The notes under the pieces: generated by a model
Told to the model about the DNA's origin: nothing
Databases searched by the model: none
The model's input: only the letters and a program-made list of their open reading frames with translations
Assembly (NCBI GenBank): GCA_039182125.1
Contig: JBCDCH010000027.1
Location: 1 to 47,057, forward strand
DNA: 47,057 nt
Source: Planctomycetota bacterium
GTDB taxonomy: Bacteria > Planctomycetota > Phycisphaerae > Tepidisphaerales > Tepidisphaeraceae
Direction of reading: 5' to 3'
Made by a program: the position numbers and the translations under genes
Shown: in pieces, positions 24,393-33,310 of the stretch
Position numbering within the stretch: position 1 is the stretch's first letter
Layout of the letters: every line of letters starts with the position of its first letter

Positions 24393-25292
24393 ATGGCCCT
24401 GCAACGACGAACTCTCGGTAAAACCCATCTCGACGTCTCCGTGCTAGGCTGGGGATGTGCTCCGGTGAGCTTTTTGAAGACCGATGCCGACCGCGCGGAA
24501 AGGGTCGCCCACACCCTCCTCGACGCAGGCGTCAACCTGATCGACACCGCGACGGCCTACCCCGGCAGTCACCAGTTCATCGGCAAGCATCTGGCCGATC
24601 GCCGCGATGAGTTCGTGATCGTGTCCAAGGTCGGCACGCCCGGCGGCGACGGTGATGCGTTCGCGCCGGAGAAACTCAAGAAGCAGGTCGACGCGGCGCT
24701 GGCCGGGATGAAAACCGACCGGGTCGATGTCATGCTCATCCACTCGTGCGATCTGCACACCCTTGAGATGGACGAGGCCCTGGGTGCGCTCGTCGAGTGC
24801 CGAGATGCGGGGAAAATCTTGCACGTCGGTTACTCCGGCGACAACGAAGCGGCGGCGTTCGCGTGTCGGCTGCCGGATATTGCCGTGCTCGAGACCAGCG
24901 TCAACATCGCCGACCAAGCCAACATCGACAGCGCGCTCGCCAAGGCCTCGACTCACAACGTCGGCGTCATCGCCAAGCGGCCCGTCGCCAACGCCGCGTG
25001 GAAACATGTTGACGATCGCGAGGGGCTGTACAAGAAGTACGCCGCGACCTACGCCGATCGACTCGACAAGATGAACCTCGACCCCGCTGCCCACGGCTTC
25101 GAATGGGCCGAGCTCGCGTTGCGGTTCACCCTCGCCCAGCCGATCACGTGCGCGATCACCGGCACGACCAACCCCGACCACGCGGCGGCGAACCTCGACC
25201 TCGCCGCCAAAGGGCCGCTCGATGACGACGTCGTGACCGCCATCCGGCGGGCCTTCGCCGATGCCGCCGACAACTGGACGGCCCAGATGTGA
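24393..25292 (+). CDS. Aldo/keto reductase
   Basis: 299 residues from the ATG at 24393; the longer open frame from 24117 runs across the divergent precorrin-2 dehydrogenase gene and is shadow. RRTLGKTHLDVSVLGWGC is the standard N-terminus, NLIDTATAYPGS contains the catalytic Asp and Tyr, SKVG the Lys, and VDVMLIHSCD the His of the AKR tetrad. The C-terminal ITGTTNPDHAAANLD is the NADPH-binding loop of the small AKR group that lacks known substrate. A cytoplasmic NADPH-dependent reductase. It is divergent from the siroheme gene and 40 bases upstream of tRNA-Ser. Confidence 0.88.
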   Translation: MALQRRTLGKTHLDVSVLGWGCAPVSFLKTDADRAERVAHTLLDAGVNLIDTATAYPGSHQFIGKHLADRRDEFVIVSKVGTPGGDGDAFAPEKLKKQVDAALAGMKTDRVDVMLIHSCDLHTLEMDEALGALVECRDAGKILHVGYSGDNEAAAFACRLPDIAVLETSVNIADQANIDSALAKASTHNVGVIAKRPVANAAWKHVDDREGLYKKYAATYADRLDKMNLDPAAHGFEWAELALRFTLAQPITCAITGTTNPDHAAANLDLAAKGPLDDDVVTAIRRAFADAADNWTAQM

Positions 25293-25332
25293 CGGGTAAA
25301 ATCTTGCCCGCCCATACCGGCGGCAACAACCC

Positions 25333-25421
25333 GGAGAGGTGGCCGAGTGGCTTAAGGCAACGCTTTGCTAAAGCGTCGTAGGGGTCAAACCCTACCGGAG
25401 GTTCGAATCCTCTCCTCTCCG
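25333..25421 (+). tRNA. tRNA-Ser (GCU)
   Basis: 89 nt with acceptor stem GGAGAGG/CCTCTCC, a D arm (GCCG..GGC), anticodon stem ACGCT/AGCGT with loop TTGCTAA (anticodon GCT at 25367-25369), a long variable arm (GTAGGG/CCCTAC) as expected for class II tRNA, and T arm GAGG-TTCGAAT-CCTC. The 3' CCA is not encoded. Reads AGC and AGU. Confidence 0.96.
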
Positions 25422-25432
25422 CTGAGCAAACG

Positions 25433-25467
25433 CACCCGTGACCGTAAGGTCGCGGGTGTTTGTGTTT
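25433..25467 (+). terminator. Intrinsic terminator of tRNA-Ser
   Basis: An 11-bp stem (CACCCGTGACC / GGTCGCGGGTG, with one T-G wobble) closed by GTAA is followed by TTTGTGTTT. The outer flanks GCAAAC and GTTTGC extend the pairing. It ends about 70 bases before the trpD start. Confidence 0.8.
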
Positions 25468-25538
25468 GCACGGTGTCGTTACACCTCAACACCCGATCGA
25501 CATTCAGCATGGTCGCAATGCCCCGCTACACTCGACCC

Positions 25539-26546
25539 ATGCGGGAACTCTTGTCGAAACTGATCGGTGGCGAGCATCTCACGGCCGAAGAGACGCGGTG
25601 GGCGTTTGAGCAGATCATGTCCGGGACGGCCGAGCCGATCGCGGTCGGGGCGCTGCTTGCCGGGCTGGCCTGTCGTGGGCCGGCCGCCTCGGAGTTGGTC
25701 GGTGCCGCGACGGTCATGCGTGAGAAGGCCCGCAAGATCAATGCGGGCGATTTTGATCCCGTCCTCGACACCTGCGGCACCGGCGGCGACGTGACCGGCA
25801 CGTTCAACATCTCCACGGCCGCCGCCCTCATCGCCGCCGCCGCCGGAGTCAAGGTTGTCAAGCACGGCAACCGCTCCGCCTCCAGCAAGTCCGGCAGCGC
25901 GGACGTGCTCGAATGCCTGGGCGTTTACCTCGACGCGCCGTCACACGTCGAACGGCAGTGCCTGGAAGAGGCCAACATCTGCTTTGCCTTCGCCCGCAAC
26001 CACCACCCGGCGATGCGCAACGTCGCGGAGATCCGCCAGAAGCTGGGCGTGCCGACCCTTTTCAACCTGCTCGGCCCGCTGACCAACCCCGGCGGTGCGG
26101 GCTACCAATTGCTCGGCGTGTTCGCGCCCGACCTGACCGAAATCATGGCCCACGCGCTCAAGGAACTGGGCACCAAGCGGGCGTGGGTCTGCCACGGACA
26201 CTCCGGACTCGACGAGCTTTCCACCCTCAGTAGGACGCAAATCAGCGAAGTCCGCGACGGGCAAGTCACGACCTGGACGCTCGACCCGGCCGACCTCGGG
26301 CTAAAAACCCCTGAACTATCTGACCTGCAGGTCGACGGCCCGGCCGCGTCGGCCAAGGCGATCGAGGCGATTTTCGAGGGCGAAACCGGCCCACGCCGCG
26401 ACATCGCCCTACTCAACGCGGCGGGCGCGTTGGTCGTGGTCGGCAAGGCGAACGACCTCGCCGACGGCATGACGCAGGCGGCCGCCACGATCGACGACGG
26501 CCGGGCCAAGGCGACGCTCCAAGCTCTGATCCGTGCATCCAAGTAA
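25539..26546 (+). CDS. trpD: Anthranilate phosphoribosyltransferase
   Basis: 335 residues from the ATG at 25539 (MRELLSKLIGGEHLT), which matches the family N-terminus; the frame is open back across the tRNA, and ATGs at 25509 and 25518 are weaker choices. It transfers the phosphoribosyl group of PRPP to anthranilate. The PRPP/Mg motif is DTCGTGGD; KHGNRSASSKSGSADVLECLG binds substrate, and RNHHPAMRNVAEIRQKLGVPTLFN and LGPLTNP are family-specific. No other trp gene is near, so it stands alone downstream of the tRNA terminator. Confident. Confidence 0.95.
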   Translation: MRELLSKLIGGEHLTAEETRWAFEQIMSGTAEPIAVGALLAGLACRGPAASELVGAATVMREKARKINAGDFDPVLDTCGTGGDVTGTFNISTAAALIAAAAGVKVVKHGNRSASSKSGSADVLECLGVYLDAPSHVERQCLEEANICFAFARNHHPAMRNVAEIRQKLGVPTLFNLLGPLTNPGGAGYQLLGVFAPDLTEIMAHALKELGTKRAWVCHGHSGLDELSTLSRTQISEVRDGQVTTWTLDPADLGLKTPELSDLQVDGPAASAKAIEAIFEGETGPRRDIALLNAAGALVVVGKANDLADGMTQAAATIDDGRAKATLQALIRASK

Positions 26547-26699
26547 CGACATTTGCACCCGAAACTAACTTTGACGCTACACTTGGCACATACGTTGCAC
26601 ATGCGCCGGCCCCATGTTGGTGCTCTCGACAGTGCGCCGTGTCGTGGTAGGGCGAACTGGCTTGGGAAGGACACCGCTCCCCTTTCAACGGACTAGCCC

Positions 26700-29189
26700 G
26701 TGACCAACGCACCAAAACGCATCGACCTGCACTGCCACTCCGACGCGTCGAACAAGACCGGCGAGGCGATGCTTAACATGATCTCCTGCCCCGAGAGCTA
26801 CTCTCGGCCACAGGACGTCTACGCCCAGGCTCTGCGGCGTGGCATGGACTTCGTCACGCTCACCGACCACGACACGATCGCCGGCGCGCTGCGCATCGCC
26901 GACATGCCGGACGTGCTGGTTGGCGAGGAGGTCACCGTCCGTTTCCCCGAGGACGGCTGCAAGATTCACCTGCTCGTCTTCGGCCACACCCAGGCCCAGC
27001 ACGACGAACTACAGGCGATGCGCGACAACATTTACGATGTCGCGAACTACCTCCTTAAGCACAACCTCGCCCACTCGGTCGCCCACCCGATCTACCGGCA
27101 GAACGACATGCTCTTCCGCTGGCATCTCGAGCGGATGCTGCTTTTGTTCAAGGGGTTCGAGTGCCTCAACGGCGCCCACTCGCCGGTACATCGTGAGGCG
27201 TTCGAGCCGTTGCTCGACAAGCTGACCGAGTCGGAGATCGAGCGCCTGGCCCACGTGCATGGCATCGACCCGCTCTGGCCCGAGCCACACGTCAAGAGCC
27301 GCACCGCCGGCAGCGATGACCACGGTCAGCTCAACATCGGCCGCACGTACACCGAGTTTCCCGCCGACACCGAGACCGTCGAGGACGTCCTCGAGGCGCT
27401 CCGCACCGGTCGCACGGCCCCCGGCGGCGAATCGGGCTCGACGCCGAAACTCGCGCACCAGTTCTACGGCGTCGCGATGCGGTACTACGCCGCCGAGCGG
27501 AACAAGGAACGCAAAGCGTCACTCGCCAAGGACCTGCTCAACACGCTCACGGGTCACGCCCCGATGCCGAGCAAGACGCGCCTCGCCTGGACGCTGGCCA
27601 AGAGCAAGGTCCGCAAGTCGCTTGCCCTGCGGAAGGAGCCGGACCGCGGCACCAAGAAACTCGGCGGCATGTTCTTCCGCGCCGCCCGACGCCACTCCGG
27701 GGATCATCCCGAACTTTGGACCGCCCTGCGTGAAGGCCTGCCTCCGTTGGGCGAGCACGAGAAGTTTTTCGAGCTGGTCAACTCGATCAACCGCGACGTC
27801 AGCAGCGATCTCGTGGAGGAGCTTTTCGACGCTTTCCGCAACGGCCAGTTCGCCCGGCTGTTCGACGGCTTCGGGGCGGTGCTGGCCCACCAGTTCGTGC
27901 TCGCGCCGTACTACTTCGCGCTGTTCCACCAGAACAAGGAACGCAAGCTCCTGCCCGAGATCACCCGGCAGACCAAGCCGATGACCGCCGGGAATCTCAA
28001 GGTCGGGCTTTTCACCGACACCCTCGACGAGATCAACGGCGTCGGCCGGTTCATCCGCGACATGGGCGTGCAGGCTGGCCGCATCGGGCGCGATCTCACG
28101 ATCCACACCTCGGTCGCCAAACCCGTCTTCGACGTGCCCAACCGGCGGAACTTCGAGCCGTTGCTGTCGCGGCCGATGCCGTATTACGCCGAATCGGACC
28201 TTTCGCTCAACATTCCACCGCTGCTGGAGATGCTCGAGTTCGTCGATCGTCAGCAGTACGACGTGATCCACATTTCCACCCCCGGCCCGGTCGGCATTGT
28301 CGGCTATGCGGCGGCGAAGATGCTGCGTGTGCCGGTGCTGATGACCTACCACACCGACTTCCCCGCATACGTGCAGGAACTCACCGGCGACCATCGCATC
28401 GCCGGCAACTGCCGCCGGGCGATGTCGTGGCTCTACGGCCAGGCGGCGGCTGTCTTCAGCCGCTCGGTCGCGTACCAGTACAACCTCCGTGAACTCGGCG
28501 TCGCCGAAGAGAAACTCCGCCTCATCACGCCTGGCATCGACACCGAGAAGTTCAGGCCGCAACCGACCGACCTGTGGGACACCCTGCCCCACGCGGACCG
28601 GCCGAACAAGCTCTTGTACGTCGGCCGAGTGAGCGTCGAGAAGAATCTGCCGCTGTTGGTCGAAACCTTCAAGCAACTCGCCGCCGTGCGAAACGACGTC
28701 CGGCTCGTGGTCGCGGGCGTCGGCCCGTACCTCGAAACGATGAAGGCCGAGTTGGCCGGGCTGCCGGTTCACTTCACCGGCGGGCTCGACGACGAACAAC
28801 TCCGCCCGCTCTACGCCGGGGCCGACCTGTTCGTCTTCCCGTCCCGCACCGACACGCTCGGCCAAGTCGTCATGGAAGCGCAAGCGTCGGCGCTGCCGGC
28901 GATCGTCTCCGAGACCGGCGGCCCACGCGAAACCATCGAGGACAACATCACCGGCCTCGTACGCCCGGCGACCGATCCAACCGTCTGGACCAACGCCATC
29001 AACGAATTACTCGATCAGCCAGGGAAACTGGCCGCGATGCGTGTCGCTGCCGAGCAACGTCGGTCGCGTTGGAGCCTCGAACGGACGTTCGAAGGATTTT
29101 GGGCCGAGCACCTCGCGGCCGTCGTTCCGCCGCCGACGAGCGATCACCACGCGGTACCGACCCCGGTCCAGCCACCCATGCCGGCCTAA
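26700..29189 (+). CDS. PHP phosphoesterase - GT4 glycosyltransferase fusion protein
   Basis: 829 residues starting with GTG at 26700; an in-frame TAG lies six bases upstream, so this is the first possible start, and later ATGs would remove the PHP metal motif. Residues about 7-290 form a PHP domain: DLHCHSD (H11, H13), LTDHDT (D56-D58), HSVAHP and SDDHG. Residues 290-430 are a helical linker. From about 430 to 825 a GT-B fold of family GT4 is evident: GLFTDTLDEINGVGRF, FVDRQQYDVIHISTPGPVG, YHTDFPAY, LYVGRVSVEKNLPLL, then FPSRTDTLGQVVMEAQASALPAI with the E..ASG-type donor motif. The two activities suggest a sugar-phosphate hydrolase coupled to glycosyl transfer, as in glycolipid or exopolysaccharide synthesis. 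It converges on a PEP-CTERM gene with overlapping stop codons. Confidence 0.85.
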   Translation: MTNAPKRIDLHCHSDASNKTGEAMLNMISCPESYSRPQDVYAQALRRGMDFVTLTDHDTIAGALRIADMPDVLVGEEVTVRFPEDGCKIHLLVFGHTQAQHDELQAMRDNIYDVANYLLKHNLAHSVAHPIYRQNDMLFRWHLERMLLLFKGFECLNGAHSPVHREAFEPLLDKLTESEIERLAHVHGIDPLWPEPHVKSRTAGSDDHGQLNIGRTYTEFPADTETVEDVLEALRTGRTAPGGESGSTPKLAHQFYGVAMRYYAAERNKERKASLAKDLLNTLTGHAPMPSKTRLAWTLAKSKVRKSLALRKEPDRGTKKLGGMFFRAARRHSGDHPELWTALREGLPPLGEHEKFFELVNSINRDVSSDLVEELFDAFRNGQFARLFDGFGAVLAHQFVLAPYYFALFHQNKERKLLPEITRQTKPMTAGNLKVGLFTDTLDEINGVGRFIRDMGVQAGRIGRDLTIHTSVAKPVFDVPNRRNFEPLLSRPMPYYAESDLSLNIPPLLEMLEFVDRQQYDVIHISTPGPVGIVGYAAAKMLRVPVLMTYHTDFPAYVQELTGDHRIAGNCRRAMSWLYGQAAAVFSRSVAYQYNLRELGVAEEKLRLITPGIDTEKFRPQPTDLWDTLPHADRPNKLLYVGRVSVEKNLPLLVETFKQLAAVRNDVRLVVAGVGPYLETMKAELAGLPVHFTGGLDDEQLRPLYAGADLFVFPSRTDTLGQVVMEAQASALPAIVSETGGPRETIEDNITGLVRPATDPTVWTNAINELLDQPGKLAAMRVAAEQRRSRWSLERTFEGFWAEHLAAVVPPPTSDHHAVPTPVQPPMPA

Positions 29190-30067
29190 CGCCGACGACG
29201 GAGTAGCAACCCGCCCAGTGCCATCACCGCAAGCCCGCCCGGCTCCGGCACCGGATCACCCGGCACCAGTTCCAACTGCAACGAAGCGTTGTCGAACCCG
29301 GCGTCGATGTACGTACCAAGCACGAGTTCGGTCCGTGCCCAGAACGAGATGTACCGCGTGTTTTCGGGGATGATGACCTCGTCGGTCACGACCTTGTTCA
29401 CGCCATTCCACGGACCTTCATTGATCTCGGGCTGGTACCCGTGCTTGCCGAGGTCATCGACACGAAGCACTTGGCCGTCTTCGTCGAGATACCGCAACTC
29501 GAACTCGACGGTGTCGTAGCCGTAGATCGCCTCGACCGACACGTTGAGCCGATCGGTGGGCACGAGTTCGATCTCGACCGGACCGTTGTTGGGTCCGTCG
29601 CCGGGGTCGGGGCCATCGCTTGGCGCGGGCCCGTCGCCGGGTGGGACATAGCCGGGGATGTGATACGGCAAGTTCGCCTGATCGGTCGAAGGGAAGACGA
29701 CGGTTTCGACGTTCGAGCGGTTTTGCGATGCGTCACCGCCGACGATGATCGTCGGGAAGGTGAGACTATCCAGGTCGATCGCCTGAAGCAGTGTCCCCCA
29801 CGGCATCGAAATCGGCCCCGCGTTGAACGGCGTCGCGAACTGCGACTCGTCCGTTGGCACCATGCCCGACGCACCGAGCGGCCCGGTGACAACCTCCCAT
29901 TTGCGGCCGCCGTAAGCGTTGTCCTCTTCCCAACCGGTGTAATCACCGGTCTCGAAGTTGCCGTTGACCAGCAGTTCCTGGAAGAACTCGACCTGCCCGA
30001 AGGCGGAGGATGCCGTGATTGCGGTGCCGACAGCGAGAGCGGCGGCGAGGTGGTGCGATCGTGCCAT
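29186..30067 (-). CDS. PEP-CTERM exported protein
   Basis: 293 residues from the ATG at 30067; the frame to 30133 adds 22 residues before the true signal peptide. A signal peptide (RSHHLAAALAVGTAITASSAFG) leads, the body opens with LVNGNFETGDYTGWEE, typical of PEP-CTERM proteins of planctomycetes, and a low-complexity Gly/Asp/Pro insert lies in the middle (about 146-165). The C-terminus PVPEPGGLAVMALGGLLLRRRR is a full PEP-CTERM sorting signal: PEP box, hydrophobic helix and Arg tail, used by an exosortase. The protein is presumably anchored at or released from the outer surface. No exosortase gene is in the window. Its TAG overlaps the TAA of the PHP-GT4 gene. Confidence 0.85.
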   Translation of the reverse strand: MARSHHLAAALAVGTAITASSAFGQVEFFQELLVNGNFETGDYTGWEEDNAYGGRKWEVVTGPLGASGMVPTDESQFATPFNAGPISMPWGTLLQAIDLDSLTFPTIIVGGDASQNRSNVETVVFPSTDQANLPYHIPGYVPPGDGPAPSDGPDPGDGPNNGPVEIELVPTDRLNVSVEAIYGYDTVEFELRYLDEDGQVLRVDDLGKHGYQPEINEGPWNGVNKVVTDEVIIPENTRYISFWARTELVLGTYIDAGFDNASLQLELVPGDPVPEPGGLAVMALGGLLLRRRR

Positions 30068-30148
30068 GTGTGTTTCCGTTGATCCGGCGGCGGGGTTCGG
30101 AGAAAACATGTCGCGCGAACCAGACCCCGGCAAACGAAAACACCCTGT

Positions 30149-31018
30149 TTACGAGGCTAAATGCATCGTCAACACACGCGGCCTGCGAGCCAGATCACGC
30201 ACGATCTGCCGGTCAGTAAAACTGGGAAAGCCCTGCGCCAATGCCAAAGCGTTTTCGCCTTGGTCAAATGCAATTTCCAGCGCGAGCAGTCCGCCGGGTT
30301 CGAGAAAGCTATCGGCCTCGGCGAGGATGCGTCGGTGCGGGTCGAGACCGTCAGGCCCACCGTCCAGCGCGAGCATCGGCTCGTGATCGCGCACGTTGCG
30401 ATCGAGTCCGACCAACTGATCCGTCGCGATGTACGGCGGGTTGGCGACAACGGCATCGAACGTGCAACCCGCCACCGGCGCGAACAAGTCGCCGGCAACC
30501 ACCTCGACGCGGTCGCCAAGCCCGTGCTTCTCGACGTTCCGACGCGCAAGCGCGACCGCCTCGTCGGCGATGTCGACCGCGACCACACGTGCCGTTGAAA
30601 TCTGCATCGCGATCGCCAGCGCGACACTTCCTGTCCCCGTGCAAAGGTCCAGCACCGTCGGCGACTCGACCGGCTTCAAGTGCGCTATCGCCTCTTCCAC
30701 GAGCGTTTCGGTGTCCGGCCGCGGGATGAGCACGCCCGGCTCAACGTCGAGTTCGAGGTTGAAGAAGTACGCTTTGCCGACGAGGTACTGGATCGGCTCA
30801 TGCTCGCCGGCACGCTTCACCAGATCGCGGAACTCGGTGAGTTCGTCGGTGGCGAGGGGACGGTCGTGGTCGGTGTAGAGCTGAATCCGCCGGAGCGAAA
30901 GCACGTGCCCGAGCAACATCTCCGCCGAGAGCCGGGGGCTGTCGATACCCTTGCGATCGAGGAATGAGGTTGTCCATTCGATGAGTCGGCGGACCGTCCA
31001 TGTCTCCGTTGCCGGCAT
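30149..31018 (-). CDS. prmC: Peptide chain release factor N5-glutamine methyltransferase
   Basis: 289 residues from the ATG at 31018 (MPATETWTVRRLI), the start that matches the family; an ATG at 31036 adds six. PrmC methylates the GGQ glutamine of RF1 and RF2. SAM motif I is DLCTGTG (124-130) and the catalytic NPPY is at 193-196. The N-terminal helical domain with RLSAEMLLGHVL and EPIQYLVGKAYFFNLELDVEPGVLIPRPDTE is diagnostic. No prfA is adjacent. It is divergent from the XRE-S24 regulator gene with about 50 bases between the starts. Confidence 0.92.
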   Translation of the reverse strand: MPATETWTVRRLIEWTTSFLDRKGIDSPRLSAEMLLGHVLSLRRIQLYTDHDRPLATDELTEFRDLVKRAGEHEPIQYLVGKAYFFNLELDVEPGVLIPRPDTETLVEEAIAHLKPVESPTVLDLCTGTGSVALAIAMQISTARVVAVDIADEAVALARRNVEKHGLGDRVEVVAGDLFAPVAGCTFDAVVANPPYIATDQLVGLDRNVRDHEPMLALDGGPDGLDPHRRILAEADSFLEPGGLLALEIAFDQGENALALAQGFPSFTDRQIVRDLARRPRVLTMHLAS

Positions 31019-31070
31019 GGCGTGAGCGTAGCGCATGACGAGCCGAACGCCCACGGTTAGGATGACGGCG

Positions 31071-31841
31071 ATGCCCTCCGATGCCTCACCCCTCGGCCAA
31101 CGCATCCGCGACGCGCGGCAAGGGCTCGGGCTCACACTCGACGAAGTCGCCGGACGCACGGGCATCTCCAAGCCCTACCTGTCGCTCATCGAAACCGGCC
31201 GTGTGAGTAACCCGCCGAGCACGGAAAAACTCGAAGCACTCGAACGGGCTTTGGGACTGCCGCCAAGAGTGCTGGTTCATCATGCGGAGTTGATGCGGAC
31301 GCCGCCGCATGTGCGGAGTGTGTTGGCGAAGCTGCTCAAGGCCGGCGAGAACGACGAAGGCCTCGACCTGGACGCGGCATACCTTGACGGCTTGCTCCAC
31401 GATGCGGCCGAGTCGACCGGCAACGTCGGCGAACCCGTCGAGCTGCAGCGCGGCGTGCCGATCATCAACAAGGTCGCCGCCGGCTATCCGCACGACTTCA
31501 CCGACCTCGACTACCCGCCACGCGTCGCCGACGACTACCTCGCCGTCCCCGGGCTCAACGACCCCGACGCCTTCGCCACCCGCGTCCACGGCGACTCGAT
31601 GCAGCCCAAGTACAACGAGGGCGACATCGTCGTGTTTTCCCCCGCCCTCGCCCCCCGGCCCGGCGACGATTGCTTCGTCCGCTTCGCCGACGGCACGACC
31701 ACGTTCAAGCGCGTTTTCCCCGAAGACGACGCGGTCCGCCTACAACCACGCAACGAGAAGTACCGATCGCAGACGATCGCGATGGGTGAAGTCGCCGGCA
31801 TATACCGCGCCGTCTACCGCTTCGAACGCGTTGACAAGTAA
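31071..31841 (+). CDS. XRE-type regulator with S24 (LexA/CI-like) autoprotease domain
   Basis: 256 residues from the ATG at 31071; ATGs at 31062 and 31035 are less likely. Residues about 6-70 form a helix-turn-helix of the XRE type (LTLDEVAGRTGISKPYLSLIETGR). Residues 130-255 are an S24 peptidase domain with all elements of self-cleavage: an Ala-Gly at 137-138 (VAAGYPHD), nucleophile S176 in HGDSMQP and general base K213 in TTFKRVF. Such CI/HdiR-like repressors are inactivated by RecA filaments after DNA damage, and the pairing HTH + AG site + Ser/Lys makes this a strong inference here. Next in line are radA (53 bases downstream) and the STAND-like NTPase. Promoter and operator not identified; the target genes are unknown. 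Confidence 0.88.
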   Translation: MPSDASPLGQRIRDARQGLGLTLDEVAGRTGISKPYLSLIETGRVSNPPSTEKLEALERALGLPPRVLVHHAELMRTPPHVRSVLAKLLKAGENDEGLDLDAAYLDGLLHDAAESTGNVGEPVELQRGVPIINKVAAGYPHDFTDLDYPPRVADDYLAVPGLNDPDAFATRVHGDSMQPKYNEGDIVVFSPALAPRPGDDCFVRFADGTTTFKRVFPEDDAVRLQPRNEKYRSQTIAMGEVAGIYRAVYRFERVDK

Positions 31842-31855
31842 CGGCGGCTTGGCAC

Positions 31856-31871
31856 GTTCGCTTCAGCGAAC
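31856..31871. repeat. Short hairpin in the XRE-radA gap (REP-like)
   Basis: GTTCGC-TTCA-GCGAAC, a perfect 6-bp stem with the same TTCA loop as the inner stem of the element at 16927, followed by CGAACACGCTCGCC, which also recurs there. It occupies most of the 53 bases between the regulator stop and the radA start. Confidence 0.5.
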
Positions 31872-31894
31872 ACGCTCGCCCTACCATTACCCTA

Positions 31895-33271
31895 ATGGCT
31901 AAAACCCGCTCCCAGTTCCTCTGCAACTCGTGCGGCAGCGTGCATCCGAAGTGGATGGGCAAGTGCCCGGACTGCGGGACGTGGGATTCGCTCGAAGAGT
32001 TCAAGGAGGCGAAGACCGACGCGCGGGACGCCGTGGGTGTTCGCAGTACGGGGGACTTGGCCGGCGGTGCGGAAGCGTTGACGCTCGACGCGATCGACAC
32101 GGCCGACGCGCCGCGAATCACGACCGGCATCGGCGAGTTCGATCGCGTGCTCGGCGGCGGGTTCGTCGCGGGGTCGGCGGTGCTTGTCGGAGGGGAGCCG
32201 GGAATCGGGAAGTCGACGCTCCTGCTACAAGCCGCGGCAGAGCTCGCCAAGCACGGCACGCCGGTCATGTACGTCACCAGCGAAGAGTCCGCCCGACAGA
32301 CCAAGCTGCGTGCCGAGCGGCTCGGCCTGGCGAAGACCGACAGCCTACGAATCTTGGCCGAGACCAACCTCGAACGCGTCCGCCATCAGCTCGACAAGCA
32401 CAAACCCGCCGTCGCGATCGTCGACTCGATCCAGATGGTGTACAAGCCCGACCTCCCCGCAGCGCCCGGTTCGGTCACGCAGCTGCGCGACGGATGCATG
32501 GACCTGGTCTACCACGCCAAGCGGACCGGCTGCGCGATCGGCATCGTCGGCCACGTCACCAAGCAAGGCACCCTCGCCGGCCCGAAGATCATCGAGCACA
32601 TCGTCGACACCGTCATCTACTTCGAAGGCGACCGCTTCCACAGCCACCGCATCGTCCGCGGCATCAAAAACCGCTTCGGCTCCACCCACGAAGTTGGCCT
32701 GTTCGAGATGACCGGCACCGGACTCGCCGAGGTCAAAGACCCCGCCGGGCTGTTCGCGACGCAGCATCCCGACGGCGCGCCCAGCGGCTCGGTGCTGACG
32801 TGCGTCTCGCAAGGCTCACGTTCGTTGCTTGTCGAAGTTCAAGCACTCACCGCCAGCAGCGTCGTCGGCGCCGCACGTCGCAAGGTCAGCGGCATCTCCG
32901 CCGACCGCGTGTCGATGATCATCGCGGTGCTCGAAAAACGCTGTGATGTGCGTCTCGCGGCAGACGACGTGTTCGTCAACATCGCCGGCGGCGTAAAGAT
33001 CGCCGAACCCGCGGCCGACCTCGCCGTCGCCCTTGCCATCGCATCGGCCCACTTCAATCGCCCACTCCCGCCCGGCACCCTCGCCCTCGGCGAGCTCGGC
33101 CTCGGCGGTGAAGTCCGCCCCGTCCCCCAGATCGAAGGCCGCCTCAAGGAAGCCGCCCGCCTCGGCGTCGGCCACGCCGTCGTCCCCCCACTGCCCACCA
33201 AACCCGCCCTCAAAGGCACCGCCCTCCACGAAGTCCGCCGCCTCCAGCAGGCGATGGGCGATCTGGTGTGA
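31895..33271 (+). CDS. radA: DNA repair protein RadA
   Basis: 458 residues, the standard length. A zinc finger (C10, C13, C24, C27), the RecA-like ATPase core with Walker A GGEPGIGKST (about 99-108) and the RadA-specific KNRFG (258-262), and the Lon-like C-terminal domain (FVNIAGGVKIAEPAADLAVALAI, GELGLGGEVRPV) are all present. RadA promotes branch migration of recombination intermediates and fork restart. It is 53 bases past the XRE-S24 regulator and 39 bases before the STAND-like gene on the same strand. Assignment firm; whether it is under control of the regulator is open. Confidence 0.95.
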   Translation: MAKTRSQFLCNSCGSVHPKWMGKCPDCGTWDSLEEFKEAKTDARDAVGVRSTGDLAGGAEALTLDAIDTADAPRITTGIGEFDRVLGGGFVAGSAVLVGGEPGIGKSTLLLQAAAELAKHGTPVMYVTSEESARQTKLRAERLGLAKTDSLRILAETNLERVRHQLDKHKPAVAIVDSIQMVYKPDLPAAPGSVTQLRDGCMDLVYHAKRTGCAIGIVGHVTKQGTLAGPKIIEHIVDTVIYFEGDRFHSHRIVRGIKNRFGSTHEVGLFEMTGTGLAEVKDPAGLFATQHPDGAPSGSVLTCVSQGSRSLLVEVQALTASSVVGAARRKVSGISADRVSMIIAVLEKRCDVRLAADDVFVNIAGGVKIAEPAADLAVALAIASAHFNRPLPPGTLALGELGLGGEVRPVPQIEGRLKEAARLGVGHAVVPPLPTKPALKGTALHEVRRLQQAMGDLV

Positions 33272-33310
33272 GTGACTCGATGACCGAACTTCCGTTAGGA
33301 TCAAACACGC

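Noticed and set aside
26565-26600. Sigma-70 promoter upstream of the PHP-GT4 gene
   Set aside because: A TTGACG is present but no acceptable -10 hexamer lies at 16-18 bases.
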